A stretch of 56,891 bases of DNA from Clostridia bacterium (GCA_017396845.1 JAFQKQ010000042.1:1-56891); one strand, 5' to 3'; counted from the first letter of the stretch, positions 24,479 to 33,863 are shown. Program-made: numbers and translations. The notes: generated by a model not told the origin, from the letters alone.

Positions 24479-25489
24479 TTATCCCCTTTCGTTGTAATCG
24501 GAAATGGCTTTATAGAATGCATGTATGTTTTCCCACGGCGTTTTCGGCGGTATATCGCAGCCGGAGGAGATTACGAAATTCGGGTGCTTTTCGCACGCGT
24601 CCTGCATAAGACGGGTGGTTTCCGTATAAATGCTGTCGGGCGTTCCGTTCAGGAACTGTCCGGCGGGATCGATGTTTCCCATAATGACGACGTCCTTGGG
24701 CGCGATTTCCAGAAGCTTTCTGATATCGGTGGAATTGCCTACGTGATAGGCGGCCGCGCCGATTTTGAGTATGTCGTCAAACTGCTTAAACACATTGTCG
24801 CCGCAGTTGTGATAGATCAGAATGAAGTCGTCCGTCTGCACGGCGGAAACGATTCTGCGTATGTAATCGCAGCTGAATTCGCCTGCGAGCCTCGGCGATA
24901 AAAGTCCGCCCAGGGGCTCGGCCATCACTACGCCGTCTGCGCCGGCGTCTTTGTAGGCATTGATATAGGAAATCAGGAACTCGGTGGTCTTTTCAAGCGC
25001 TGCGTGAACAAAATCGGGGTCGTCGTAGCAGTTAACCAGCGCCTCCGATACGTCCATCAGCCTTCCGGCCAGAGAGAACGGACCGATTACGCCGGCAAAT
25101 ACGGGCCGGTCGGTGATCAGGGATTTCGCCTTCTGAATGGCTTTGATATATCTGCCCGTGCGTCCCGCGCCGATTGCGGGAACCGCAAGAGAAGCCGCCT
25201 CCTCCTCCGAGGATATGATCGCACCGGTTACGGTAGGCACTTCGTCGTCCGAAATATGTACGGCGGAACCGAATGCCTCCGCCTCAACGGACAAATCCAT
25301 CATCGACACGGAAGCAAGGCTGTCTGTCAAATCGGCGATTCTTTTCATGCCCTCCGCCTGTTTATCGGGGGACTCGATCAGCTCGCGGACGGTAATGTTC
25401 ATCAGTGAAATCGAAGGAAACGAGAGAACCGGCATGCCGCGCCTGGGCGTTCGTCCGATCAGGGATTGTACCCATTGATTCATGTGCAT
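24479..25489 (-). CDS. Uroporphyrinogen decarboxylase (URO-D) family protein
   Basis: The product has 336 residues. It begins at the ATG after GGAGGAGTAAAA. FAGVIGPFSLAGRLMDVSEA, GADGVVMAEPLGGLLSPRLA, ILIYHNCGDNVFKQFDDI and VVIMGNIDPAGQFLNGTPDS follow the URO-D TIM-barrel of the MtaA/MtbA-like methyltransferase branch more than heme-making HemE. Such proteins usually move methyl groups to corrinoid or coenzyme thiols. It is first in the operon with the transglutaminase-like and DUF368 genes. No corrinoid protein is present nearby, so the substrate is open. Confidence 0.8.
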   Translation of the reverse strand: MHMNQWVQSLIGRTPRRGMPVLSFPSISLMNITVRELIESPDKQAEGMKRIADLTDSLASVSMMDLSVEAEAFGSAVHISDDEVPTVTGAIISSEEEAASLAVPAIGAGRTGRYIKAIQKAKSLITDRPVFAGVIGPFSLAGRLMDVSEALVNCYDDPDFVHAALEKTTEFLISYINAYKDAGADGVVMAEPLGGLLSPRLAGEFSCDYIRRIVSAVQTDDFILIYHNCGDNVFKQFDDILKIGAAAYHVGNSTDIRKLLEIAPKDVVIMGNIDPAGQFLNGTPDSIYTETTRLMQDACEKHPNFVISSGCDIPPKTPWENIHAFYKAISDYNERG

Positions 25490-25590
25490 TTTTACTCCTC
25501 CGTCTGCATAATTTCACGTCTATACTATACTACATTTTCCGTAAAAGTGAAAGCGGATTTTCAAATCAAATCAAAAATTCATAAGCGGGA

Positions 25591-26445
25591 TTACAATGCA
25601 GGCTTGTCTGCATTGTCGGCTTTTTCGATATGGGCGGACCTGTTTGCGTAGCAGTATGCGCAGCTGTTTGTACAGGTTCCGTAGCGTCCGATATCGACGG
25701 AGGATATGCAAAGGCATCGGTTCCTTTGGTTTTTGTCGCGTTCTGCGGAAATGGTTTTATGAAGCGCCCTTGAAATATCGTCTGCGTCCAGGCAGCCTTT
25801 AACCAAAAGGCCGTCCTTTGAGAAATCTTCCGCCTCCGCGCATGCGGAGAGGGTGATGCCGAATGCTCGTCCGATATCGGAAAGCACTTTTGCAAGCGCG
25901 TGCATGTCTTTCTGATCCGGCGGGTATAGCCCCGCTGTTTCCATGCGCTTTTTGAGATTCGGATAAACGTCCAGAAAGCTTATCACGCATCTTTCGCATG
26001 CGCCGGATACCGCCCTTGCGATCCGATAAAACTTTTCCGCATGCGCTTCAAACCCGATTTCGGGCGTGTATGCGATGGGGTCATAGCGCCATATCACGCG
26101 GGAGGGGCCGATAAGCTCGGAAAAACGAAGCAGCGTTTCGATGCGCTCGCCGAGCGGCGGAAGATGCGGTTCAACCGATTTGGGCATATCGTTTATGGTG
26201 TATTCCAGCATATACGGGTACGCCGAAAGAAACTCTTTATAGGGAAGAAGCGGAGAGGGATTCTTGCTCCACAGTATTAGCGCGTCCATATCCCCGGGAA
26301 GAAGGCTTACGCGGCGAACCATCCGGGCATTGTACGGATTTGATACCTCGCAGAAGCCCTCTGTAAGCCGCTTGATCAGCCACTCGGGATAGCAGCAGGG
26401 TATGTCTGTTCTGCGGCTTGCGGAAATTATCCGGCTTATCCCCAT
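25591..26445 (-). CDS. DUF1848 family protein with C-terminal cysteine cluster
   Basis: The product has 284 residues from the ATG at 26445 (MGISRIISASRRTDIPCCYP), which overlaps the stop of the preceding gene by 10 bp. The family start ISASRRTDIP and LILWSKNPSPLLPY are diagnostic. The C-terminal CLCISSVDIGRYGTC plus NSCAYCYAN holds a Cys cluster like that of radical SAM enzymes, probably an Fe-S site. Function of the family is unknown. It is last in the spoIIID-mreB-M48 operon. Confidence 0.85.
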   Translation of the reverse strand: MGISRIISASRRTDIPCCYPEWLIKRLTEGFCEVSNPYNARMVRRVSLLPGDMDALILWSKNPSPLLPYKEFLSAYPYMLEYTINDMPKSVEPHLPPLGERIETLLRFSELIGPSRVIWRYDPIAYTPEIGFEAHAEKFYRIARAVSGACERCVISFLDVYPNLKKRMETAGLYPPDQKDMHALAKVLSDIGRAFGITLSACAEAEDFSKDGLLVKGCLDADDISRALHKTISAERDKNQRNRCLCISSVDIGRYGTCTNSCAYCYANRSAHIEKADNADKPAL

Positions 26446-27140
26446 AAGGTGAGTTCCTTTCCGTGATCCTTCAGCCACTTTTTCCATATTTCGTAATCCG
26501 GCATCCGCGCCTTCACCAGCGCCCAGAAGCGGTCGGAATGGTTGAAGTGCACAAGGTGGCAGATTTCGTGTATGACAACATAGGTAAGCGCTTCTTTGGG
26601 CGCGAGGATCAGCTTCCAGTTGAAATTCAGATTGTTTTTCGATGAGCATGAGCCCCAGCGGGTTTTCTGTTCGCGGATCGTAATCCGTCCGTAGGGCTTC
26701 GCGATTGTGGGCGCATAGATATCAAGCGCTTCTCTGATGCGCTTAAGCGCCCGCTCGCACAGCCACTTTTTCACCTGCGCCTCGATTTGTGCGTCTTCCT
26801 CCGAGCGCGTTTTTATGATGAGCGTACCGCCTGTAAGCATGATTTCGTTTTTTACGCTTTTTTGAATCATTACATTCACGCGCCGCCCCTCCAGAGGGAT
26901 GGAGCTGATTTCAGAAAACGCCTGTTTTTTTGTGAGTTCATCCTGCCTTTGATGCACCTCGTCGATCCACTTGAGTCTTTCGATTACGAGCGCATCCATT
27001 TCTCGAAGGCGCGCGCTTTTGGGCGCGTACACGCGTATTTTTCTGTTTGGAAGCGCCTGAATCAGCACGTCCGTCCGGTTTGGCGTTGCAATCAGCGTAT
27101 ATTCCACCGTGCGCCCGCCCGTTTTCACCTGACGCTTCAT
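26436..27140 (-). CDS. M48/YgjP-type (DUF45) metallopeptidase
   Basis: The product has 234 residues. KTRWGSCSS (about 159-167) and the zinc-binding HEICHLVHFNHSDRFW (His191, Glu192, His195, and His201 as further ligand) define the family. Members are cytosolic zinc-dependent proteins of uncertain substrate, near SprT. Its ATG overlaps the mreB-like stop by 4 bp (ATGA), and its end overlaps DUF1848, so all are translated together. Confidence 0.9.
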   Translation of the reverse strand: MKRQVKTGGRTVEYTLIATPNRTDVLIQALPNRKIRVYAPKSARLREMDALVIERLKWIDEVHQRQDELTKKQAFSEISSIPLEGRRVNVMIQKSVKNEIMLTGGTLIIKTRSEEDAQIEAQVKKWLCERALKRIREALDIYAPTIAKPYGRITIREQKTRWGSCSSKNNLNFNWKLILAPKEALTYVVIHEICHLVHFNHSDRFWALVKARMPDYEIWKKWLKDHGKELTLWG

Positions 27141-28153
27141 GGCCGAAGAGATTCCTCCATTTCGTCCTCGATCAGATGGGTGAACGCCTTCTGGTTTTTA
27201 AGAATCACCTGAAGACCCTTGCTTATGCAAAGGTCGCTTTCCTTCGCCAGCTTTGCCGGAATTCCCAGCGCGTTTTCAAGGTGCATGGCAAGGCCGAAAA
27301 TCTGCGCGCCGCCGCCTGCAAGCGTAAGCCCGCTCTTCATAAGATCCGCTGCGATTTCGGGGGGCAGGAAAAGGAGCATTCTTTCAAGCATCTCCGCAAG
27401 CGCCTGAACGATTTCAAACACATAAGGGTATACGGCCTTTGCGGGAATCTCGCGCATGCGCGGCATGAAGCATTCGTAATCGAACACCGGCTTGAGCGTT
27501 TTTACATCATCGCTCATACCGGAGATCGCGCCGAGCTCATGCCGGATTTCCTTTGTTGTATGAGGCCCCACGGCATAGCCGTATTGAGCGCGGAGGGAGG
27601 ACTGTATGCGCTCATCCGCCCTCTGCATTCCGAAGGGCAGGCAGTCGCTTGCGATCAAACGTCCTGCGGAAATGATGGATGCGGAAATCTTTTCCGCGCC
27701 CACGTCCACGATCATCTTTGCTTCGCTTTCCAGTATTTCAAGCCCTGCGCCGATGGCACAGGCAAAATCGGACCGTATGAGACCTACGACCGGAATTCCC
27801 GCGTCGATGATGCGCCGTTCAAGCTCATCCCTTCTGTCCTCGCGCATGGCGGAGGACACGCTGATCAGCACGCCCGGGTGCGAAAGCCGGCGCTTGTCGG
27901 GCGAATCGGTTAACGTATAAATGCGCTTTGCAAGCAGCCTCGTATCCTGTACGACGCCGCCGCTGACGAGCTTTTTAACGACAACGCCCTCCGGTTCTCT
28001 TCCGTATATCGCGCGTGCCTTCTCGCCCCAGGCGAACACGCCGCGCTTCTGATCGGAAGCCGCCAGCGCCGCCTCGCGGATGATTTCATTCTGCGTTCGG
28101 GTCACAAGGCGAATCTCTTCGCTGCCTGCGTCGATTGCGTATTCCCACTGCAT
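27137..28153 (-). CDS. mreB: Divergent MreB/Mbl-family actin homologue
   Basis: The product has 338 residues. Family likeness is clear in PGVLISVSSAMREDRRDELE, SDFACAIGAGLEILESEAKM, VGPHTTKEIRHELGAI and LTLAGGGAQIFGLAMHLENA. It lies after spoIIID as mbl does in Bacillus. The nucleotide-binding loops are unusual. The usual D-L-G-T phosphate-1 motif reads IDAGSEE (residues 8-13), and the D-I-G-G-G-T-T-D phosphate-2 motif reads VDVGAEKIS (Asp150 region). It may bind nucleotide weakly or not at all. MreB proteins guide lateral wall synthesis at the inner membrane. The ATG at 28153 follows GGAGGT by 11 nt. Confidence 0.75.
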   Translation of the reverse strand: MQWEYAIDAGSEEIRLVTRTQNEIIREAALAASDQKRGVFAWGEKARAIYGREPEGVVVKKLVSGGVVQDTRLLAKRIYTLTDSPDKRRLSHPGVLISVSSAMREDRRDELERRIIDAGIPVVGLIRSDFACAIGAGLEILESEAKMIVDVGAEKISASIISAGRLIASDCLPFGMQRADERIQSSLRAQYGYAVGPHTTKEIRHELGAISGMSDDVKTLKPVFDYECFMPRMREIPAKAVYPYVFEIVQALAEMLERMLLFLPPEIAADLMKSGLTLAGGGAQIFGLAMHLENALGIPAKLAKESDLCISKGLQVILKNQKAFTHLIEDEMEESLRP

Positions 28154-28421
28154 CCTCTTTTTGTACCTCCAATGCGCGCATTCGGTATTTTTCCCGCGTG
28201 GCCATGCCGCCGCGGATGTGCCTTTCCAGACGGTGTTTATCCAATATTTCGCCGACCTCTGCATACAGCGATGGGCTGATTTCGCGAAGTCTTACCCGCA
28301 TGTCCTTGTGTATGGTGGTTTTGCTTACGCCCATATGCGAAGCGCATGCGCGTACGGTAGCGCCTGTTGACAGTATGAACCTTGCGGCTTCTTCGCTCCT
28401 TTTTATTACGTCTTCTCTCAA
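28086..28421 (-). CDS. spoIIID: Sporulation transcriptional regulator SpoIIID
   Basis: The product has 111 residues from the TTG at 28421, 10 nt after GGAGG (the longer frame upstream lacks a site). It is a small helix-turn-helix protein: RSEEAARFILSTGATVRACA, HMGVSKTTIHKDMRVRLREI, then ERHIRGGMATREKYRMR, the basic family C-terminus that contacts DNA. SpoIIID switches mother-cell gene expression from sigma-E to sigma-K. The chain continues about 28 residues past the usual end, through RNRRRQRRDSPCDPNAE, overlapping the mreB-like start by 68 bp. Confidence 0.9.
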   Translation of the reverse strand: MREDVIKRSEEAARFILSTGATVRACASHMGVSKTTIHKDMRVRLREISPSLYAEVGEILDKHRLERHIRGGMATREKYRMRALEVQKEDAVGIRNRRRQRRDSPCDPNAE

Positions 28422-28558
28422 AAAAACATCGCCTCCGGCTACCCTGTTTTTCAAGGCTATGCCGGAGGGGCGCCCATTCATTCGGCGGATGATGCTTATG
28501 CGTAAAAGGGCGTGCGGCCCAAAGTGAAAGAAGCTTTCTCAAGGGCCGGAATATAATA

Positions 28559-30124
28559 CTATTTTACGATTTCATGGATGGCGTTTCTCACGGCGCCCTT
28601 GCCGCTGTTAAGCGCCTTGAAGGCTGCGATTACGCGGCCGGCAAGACCGGCTTTTACCAGGCTTACGCCGTAAATGCTTTCGTCGTCGAGGATCGGCAGC
28701 AGGATATCTTCAACGCCTTCGTTGTTTCCGAAGACGAGACCCTGAATGCGCGCCTTCATTTCGTCAAGGCGCGGATCGGGCGAAATCGCCATTTCGTTTC
28801 CTTCGTCGTCTATGCCCATCAGATAGCGGATCCAGCCGGCTTCGACCAGTACGATGCCTTCGAGAACGGAGGTATCCATGCCGCGCGCGATGTATTCCTT
28901 GATGGTTTCTCCGAAGCGGATGGACAGCTTCTGAGAGGTGTCGGTCGCGATGCGCTGGGGCGTATCGGGCAGGAAGCAGTTGGGCAGGCGGTCGTTCAGC
29001 ACTTCGCCCAGGAAGGTTTCGGGCTTCATGATGCCGGGATCGGTAACTACGGGGAGACCCTCTTTATAGCCGATTCTGTAAACCAGCTTTTTCAGATCCT
29101 CGTCGTTCATTTCCTGCCAGATGGTTTTGAAGTTCAGAAGGCAGCCGAAGATGGCGAGGCAGGTGTGCAGGGGATTTAAGCAGGTGGTTACCTTCATGCG
29201 CTCTACGCGCTCTACGGTTTCGCGGCTTGCGTAGTATACGCCCGCCTGATCAAGCGCAAGCTTTCCGTTCGGGAAATCATCCTCGATGACCAGATATTCC
29301 TTTTCCTCTGCGTTTACAAATGCGGAGGTATAGGTGTTTTTCGCGGTGATAATCAGATCGGCGTCTTCAAAGCCGTCGTCCTTCAAAAGCTGCATTACGT
29401 TTCCGTCCGGGCGGGGAGTGATCTTGTCGATCATCGTCCAGGGGAAGGATACTTTGTCGTTGAGGTATGCCATAAAGCCCGCGTCTGCATATCCGTTTTC
29501 AATCCACTTGCCTGCGACCATCTTTACTACGTTTTCAAGCTTTTCGCCGTTGTGGGAGCAGTTGTCCATACTGACGAGCGCGATGGGCTGCGCGTTTTTG
29601 AGGTAGCGCTTATACATAAGCTTCGTAAGATAGCCCATCAGTCCCTTTGCGTCCTCGGGCTTTCCCTCCGCGTCGCGTGCGGCGAAGGCAGGGGCATAGC
29701 CCTTTTCGGTGATGGTGAAGGAAGCCATCATGAGGGACGGATTTTCAAAGATTTCAACGGCGCGTGCATCGTCGTCGATGGTGAGGGATTCTACGATGGA
29801 AGCGAGCACTTCCTTTTTCACGCTGCCGGAGGAGATGAGCGTTACGTTTACGGAGAGGTTGTCAAAGGGGCGGTAGGCCTTTTCTATGATTTCCTTGTCG
29901 AAGCCTTCGAAAACGATGATGCCGGTATCCGCTTTTCCGTCATTGAGAAGGCGCTGCTGAACGCCGCCAAGGAAGGCGCGGAAGATGTTGCCTGCGCCGA
30001 AATGAATCCACTGAGGATTCTTTTTCGTGTTTTCGGATACCTTCTCTATGTCAAATGCATTCAGGGCGTAGCCCTTATCAAGCCATACCTGCCGATCGGC
30101 CAGCGCTTTTCTGTTGAGCTTCAT
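28559..30124 (-). CDS. Mannitol dehydrogenase family protein (D-mannonate oxidoreductase-like)
   Basis: The product has 521 residues, the length expected for UxuB/fructuronate reductases. WIHFGAGNIFRAFLGGVQQR carries the N-terminal NAD-binding glycine motif. VSMDNCSHNGEK and WTMIDKITPRP are the family's catalytic-side blocks, and TCLNPLHTCLAIFGCLL holds the conserved NPLHT. Family members oxidise or reduce mannonate, altronate or mannitol with NAD(H). The longer, 500-residue form and the N-terminal motif favour a hexuronate-pathway enzyme. It has its own promoter and runs divergently from addA. No uxuA or uxaC gene is in the window. Confidence 0.8.
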   Translation of the reverse strand: MKLNRKALADRQVWLDKGYALNAFDIEKVSENTKKNPQWIHFGAGNIFRAFLGGVQQRLLNDGKADTGIIVFEGFDKEIIEKAYRPFDNLSVNVTLISSGSVKKEVLASIVESLTIDDDARAVEIFENPSLMMASFTITEKGYAPAFAARDAEGKPEDAKGLMGYLTKLMYKRYLKNAQPIALVSMDNCSHNGEKLENVVKMVAGKWIENGYADAGFMAYLNDKVSFPWTMIDKITPRPDGNVMQLLKDDGFEDADLIITAKNTYTSAFVNAEEKEYLVIEDDFPNGKLALDQAGVYYASRETVERVERMKVTTCLNPLHTCLAIFGCLLNFKTIWQEMNDEDLKKLVYRIGYKEGLPVVTDPGIMKPETFLGEVLNDRLPNCFLPDTPQRIATDTSQKLSIRFGETIKEYIARGMDTSVLEGIVLVEAGWIRYLMGIDDEGNEMAISPDPRLDEMKARIQGLVFGNNEGVEDILLPILDDESIYGVSLVKAGLAGRVIAAFKALNSGKGAVRNAIHEIVK

Positions 30125-30156
30125 ATTCCCATACCTCCCTATAATATCATATTCCT

Positions 30157-30185
30157 ATCATACCACTTTTTACGCGTTTTCACAA
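30157..30185 (-). promoter_or_regulatory. Promoter of the mannonate-type oxidoreductase gene
   Basis: Minus strand: TTGTGA (30185-30180), 17-bp spacer, TATGAT (30162-30157), 33 bp before the ATG at 30124. Confidence 0.65.
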
Positions 30186-30285
30186 TCGTTCATTTCTACT
30201 TTTAACAGCCTTTCAGAAAGAAGGATTTCGCAAGGGCTCTATCGAAATACTTTTGTAACACTTATGATCTGCGGAGGATGAACGC

Positions 30286-33200
30286 ATGCCCTGGACGGAA
30301 GATCAGCAGCGCGCAATCGAGGCGCGGGGGAAAAATCTCCTGGTAGCGGCGGCGGCAGGCTCGGGAAAAACGAGCGTGCTGGTCGAGCGTGTTATGCGCC
30401 TGGTGGACGAGGGCGTGAATATCGATGAAATACTGGTAGTTACCTTTACAAGGGCGGCCAGCTCCGATATGCGCGAAAAGCTCACGCGCCGGTTTATGGA
30501 GCGGGCGAATGCGGGCGACCAACGGGCGAGGGAGCAGATGGAGCGGATTGAAGGCGCCGCCATATCGACGCTGCATTCCTTTTGTATAGATGTACTCAGA
30601 GCCAATTTTGAAACCGCGGGCGTTGATCCGATGTTTCGGATATTGGATGACGCGGAGTTTGGACAGCTGACCGACCGCGCGATGGACGAAGCGCTGGAGG
30701 AAGCGTATGTAAACGGCGGGGAGGATATCGAGGCGCTCGATTTTGCCAGAGGGCCGAAGAAGGTGCGGGAGCTTGTCATGGGCATGCATGCATTTCTCAT
30801 GGAAAGGCCCGATCCGGATGCATGGTTTCAAAACGCGCTCAGCCTGATCGGCGGAGACGGCGAAATATGGAAAAAAACGCTTGCGGATGCGGCGAAAATC
30901 CATATCAAAGAGGCGTATGCGCTGAATGATTATGGCATACAGCGCGCATTAACCCCGCTGGGGCCGCTTCACTATGCCGACGCCATGCGCGAAGACGCGG
31001 AAGTGATGCGCGCGCTTTTTTCTCTTTCTTATGACGAGCTCTCGGAAGCGGTGCCGGGCTTTAAGCAGATTACGCCGAAAAGGGTATCCCGGAAGAAGGA
31101 TGACGAAAATCAGGCGGATATCCAGGCGCTGACGGACGAAGTGATCGGCATCAGAAAAAATGCCAAAAGCGCAATGGAAAAGGCGGCAAAGCTTTTGTCC
31201 TTAAATTCCGAAGAATCAATGGAGGACATAAGACGCGATAAAAGACTGATTGAAATCATATTTACAATTGCAAAGGATATGGAGAAACGCCTTCAGACGA
31301 TGAAGGATGAAAAAACGGCGCTCACATTTTCGGATCTGGAACACAAGGCGCTCAAGGCCTTAAGCGATTCGGGCGTAGCCAAGGGCGTAAAAAGCAAGTA
31401 TAAATATATATTTATCGACGAATACCAGGACACCTCCGATGTTCAGGAGGCGATCATATCCAAAATTGCCGGGGACAGAAACCTTTTCATGGTGGGCGAT
31501 GTAAAGCAGTCCATATACCGTTTCCGCGAAGCGGAGCCCAGGCTGTTTCTGGAAAAATTCGAGGAATACAAGCTCGGCGGAGATAATGAACGGGTGGTGC
31601 TCAAAAAGAATTTCCGTTCGCGCCCAAGCATATTGGAATTTGTGAATTTCATATTCTCCCGTGTCATGCACGGAGACGCCAGTGAGATTGTGTACGACGA
31701 CGATCAGAAGCTCTATCCGGGCGCGGAATTTGAAGGCGAGGATCCGGTCGTCGAACTGCACATCATAGACAAAAAGGGCGAATGCGGGGAAATGGAGGAG
31801 ACGGAGGGAGCGGAAGCAGCGGAGGAAGAGGAGGAGCTGACCGACGCGTACCGCGAGGGTATATTGATCGCCGGGCGGATTAAGCGCCTGATGAAGGAGG
31901 ATCCTTCCATACGCTTAAGAGACATATGCATACTCACGCGCGTACGTGTAAATTCGCTGATGTTTTTGGCGGCGGCGCTTGCGGACGAGGGAATTGACGC
32001 ATATGCGGACGCGTCCGAAAGCTATTTCGACGCGCTGGAAGTAAAGCATCTTATGTCCGCGCTCAGATTGATTGTGAACCGTCGGCGCGACGTCGATCTG
32101 ATCTCCGTCATGCGTTCGCCCATGTTTTCCTTTACGACCAAGGAGCTTGCGCTGATACGCGCGACGACGAATACCGCCTCGTTTTATGATGCGCTGAGCG
32201 AGCTTGCAGAATCGAATCCGAAGATCTACGGCTTCTTGAATGCGCTGGATACATGGCGCACGCTTTCAAGGAGCATGCCCATATCGTCGCTGATCAGAAG
32301 GATTGCAGCCGATACGGGCTTTTACGCATCTGTCGGCGCGCTTGCGGGCGGGCGGCAGAGGCAGGCGAACATTGATCAATTGTGCAACAGGGCGGTTTCT
32401 TACGAAGCCTCGGTCGGCGGTTCGCTTTCTCAGTTTCTGGAGTACGCGCTTCTCATGCGCGCGAAGGGCGACGGCGACGGAGCGCACATACTGAGCGAGA
32501 ACGACGACGTTGTGCGCCTGATGACGGCGCATAAGAGCAAGGGACTGGAGTTTCCGATCGTGTTTGCATCCCTTCTTGGGCGCAGGTTCCATGTTTCCCG
32601 CGCGGAGGATCAGCTTTTGGCAAACAGGGATCTGGGCGCGGCGCTTCTGCATGCGGACGATGCGCTGGAAACCCTGCGCGATACCATTTCCCGCCGCGCG
32701 ATTGCGGTAAAAACGCATACGGAGGATCGGGCAGAGGAACTCAGAATACTCTATGTTACGCTCACGCGCGCAAAGAGCCGCTTGATACTGACGGGAACCG
32801 TATCCGATGTATCCAAAAGCATGGTAAAGTGGAGCATCGCAGGCGCAAACCCCGATATATATTCAAGCGCATTGGATATTGCCGCCGCCGCTGCGCTCGG
32901 ATGTCCGGGCAGCGAAGCGTTGGGCGGAAAACCGATGATGAATGCACCGACGGTGAAAACCTTTGTGCATGCCGGAAAATCAATTGTCCGCGGTTCTCAT
33001 GACGATACCGCCGCTTCCCAAAGGGCAAATGAGATACTGAAAGGCGCAATTGACGGAGAGTGCTATGACAGCAGGATGGATCAGGCGCTTTTGTGGGTGT
33101 ATCCCAACCGCGATAATGTGTATGCGCCCGTCAAGCTCACGGCTTCCGGTCTCGCAAGAGAAGCCGTCGGCGCATTTGAGATTCCCGATATCAATCAGAG

Positions 33201-33756
33201 ACCCGCGTTTTTAAGCGAAAACGGCCTTACCCCGATGGAACGGGGAAGCGCGATTCACGCATACTTACGCGCGCTTGATTATGATGACGTCAGAAAGACG
33301 GAGGAAGAGAAGCTGTTAAGCGAACTTTTCAGGCAGAGAGACAAAATGCTTCTGGACGGAAAGCTTTTAAAGGCCGAAGCGAATGCCGTCCGGCTGACTG
33401 CCGTACAGGCGTTTCTGCTTTCACCCATCGGAAAGAGAATCCTTGCCTCCGACGCAGTTCACAGAGAATGGCGCTTCAATCTTCGAATGAAGGCGGAGGA
33501 CGCCATGCCGGGCGAAGCACGGAAAGCAGAGGTAATCGTTCAGGGGAGCATAGATCTGTGCTTTATGGAAAAGGGAGAATGGGTGCTCGTCGATTACAAG
33601 ACTGACCGAAGCGCGGATCAGGAGGAATTAAAGGCGAGGTATTTGCCCCAGCTGAGGCTGTATAAGGCGGCGCTTGAAAGGATTACGGGAATAAGGGTGA
33701 AAGAGACCGTGATTCAGCTGGTGGCGCAGGGAGATTCTATCAAGCTGGATGTGTAG
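30286..33756 (+). CDS. addA: Helicase-nuclease AddAB, subunit AddA
   Basis: The product has 1156 residues, the usual AddA size. It is a UvrD/RecB-like superfamily 1 helicase with a RecB-type nuclease domain. Seen in order are AAAAGSGKTSVL (Walker A, about 21-32), VVTFTRAAS, STLHSFCIDVLRANFE, YIFIDEYQDTSD (Walker B region), KQSIYRFREAEP, NFRSRPSILEF, LMTAHKSKGLEFPIVF and the nuclease block QGSIDLCFMEKGEWVLVDYK. AddAB processes double-strand breaks for RecA loading. addB usually lies next to addA and is absent here. CGGAGGATGAACGC precedes the ATG. The gene reads divergently from the oxidoreductase. Confidence 0.95.
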   Translation: MPWTEDQQRAIEARGKNLLVAAAAGSGKTSVLVERVMRLVDEGVNIDEILVVTFTRAASSDMREKLTRRFMERANAGDQRAREQMERIEGAAISTLHSFCIDVLRANFETAGVDPMFRILDDAEFGQLTDRAMDEALEEAYVNGGEDIEALDFARGPKKVRELVMGMHAFLMERPDPDAWFQNALSLIGGDGEIWKKTLADAAKIHIKEAYALNDYGIQRALTPLGPLHYADAMREDAEVMRALFSLSYDELSEAVPGFKQITPKRVSRKKDDENQADIQALTDEVIGIRKNAKSAMEKAAKLLSLNSEESMEDIRRDKRLIEIIFTIAKDMEKRLQTMKDEKTALTFSDLEHKALKALSDSGVAKGVKSKYKYIFIDEYQDTSDVQEAIISKIAGDRNLFMVGDVKQSIYRFREAEPRLFLEKFEEYKLGGDNERVVLKKNFRSRPSILEFVNFIFSRVMHGDASEIVYDDDQKLYPGAEFEGEDPVVELHIIDKKGECGEMEETEGAEAAEEEEELTDAYREGILIAGRIKRLMKEDPSIRLRDICILTRVRVNSLMFLAAALADEGIDAYADASESYFDALEVKHLMSALRLIVNRRRDVDLISVMRSPMFSFTTKELALIRATTNTASFYDALSELAESNPKIYGFLNALDTWRTLSRSMPISSLIRRIAADTGFYASVGALAGGRQRQANIDQLCNRAVSYEASVGGSLSQFLEYALLMRAKGDGDGAHILSENDDVVRLMTAHKSKGLEFPIVFASLLGRRFHVSRAEDQLLANRDLGAALLHADDALETLRDTISRRAIAVKTHTEDRAEELRILYVTLTRAKSRLILTGTVSDVSKSMVKWSIAGANPDIYSSALDIAAAAALGCPGSEALGGKPMMNAPTVKTFVHAGKSIVRGSHDDTAASQRANEILKGAIDGECYDSRMDQALLWVYPNRDNVYAPVKLTASGLAREAVGAFEIPDINQRPAFLSENGLTPMERGSAIHAYLRALDYDDVRKTEEEKLLSELFRQRDKMLLDGKLLKAEANAVRLTAVQAFLLSPIGKRILASDAVHREWRFNLRMKAEDAMPGEARKAEVIVQGSIDLCFMEKGEWVLVDYKTDRSADQEELKARYLPQLRLYKAALERITGIRVKETVIQLVAQGDSIKLDV

Positions 33757-33773
33757 CACCATAAAAATTTTTT

Positions 33774-33821
33774 GCCCGGCGCGGTTGGATATTGATTTTC
33801 TGCGCCGGGCGTTGTAATATT
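33774..33821 (+). promoter_or_regulatory. GC-rich hairpin overlapping a promoter for the Gfo/Idh operon
   Basis: GCCCGGCGC at 33774-33782 and GCGCCGGGC at 33802-33810 are perfect inverted arms. No T-run follows on either strand, so a normal terminator is unlikely. A promoter-like pair, TTGATT at 33793-33798 and TAATAT at 33816-33821 (17-bp spacer), overlaps the second arm. This could be an operator or a weak terminator for addA. Confidence 0.45.
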
Positions 33822-33863
33822 CAGATAACAGTAAAATGCAACGCCGGATGGAGGAGTATTAAA

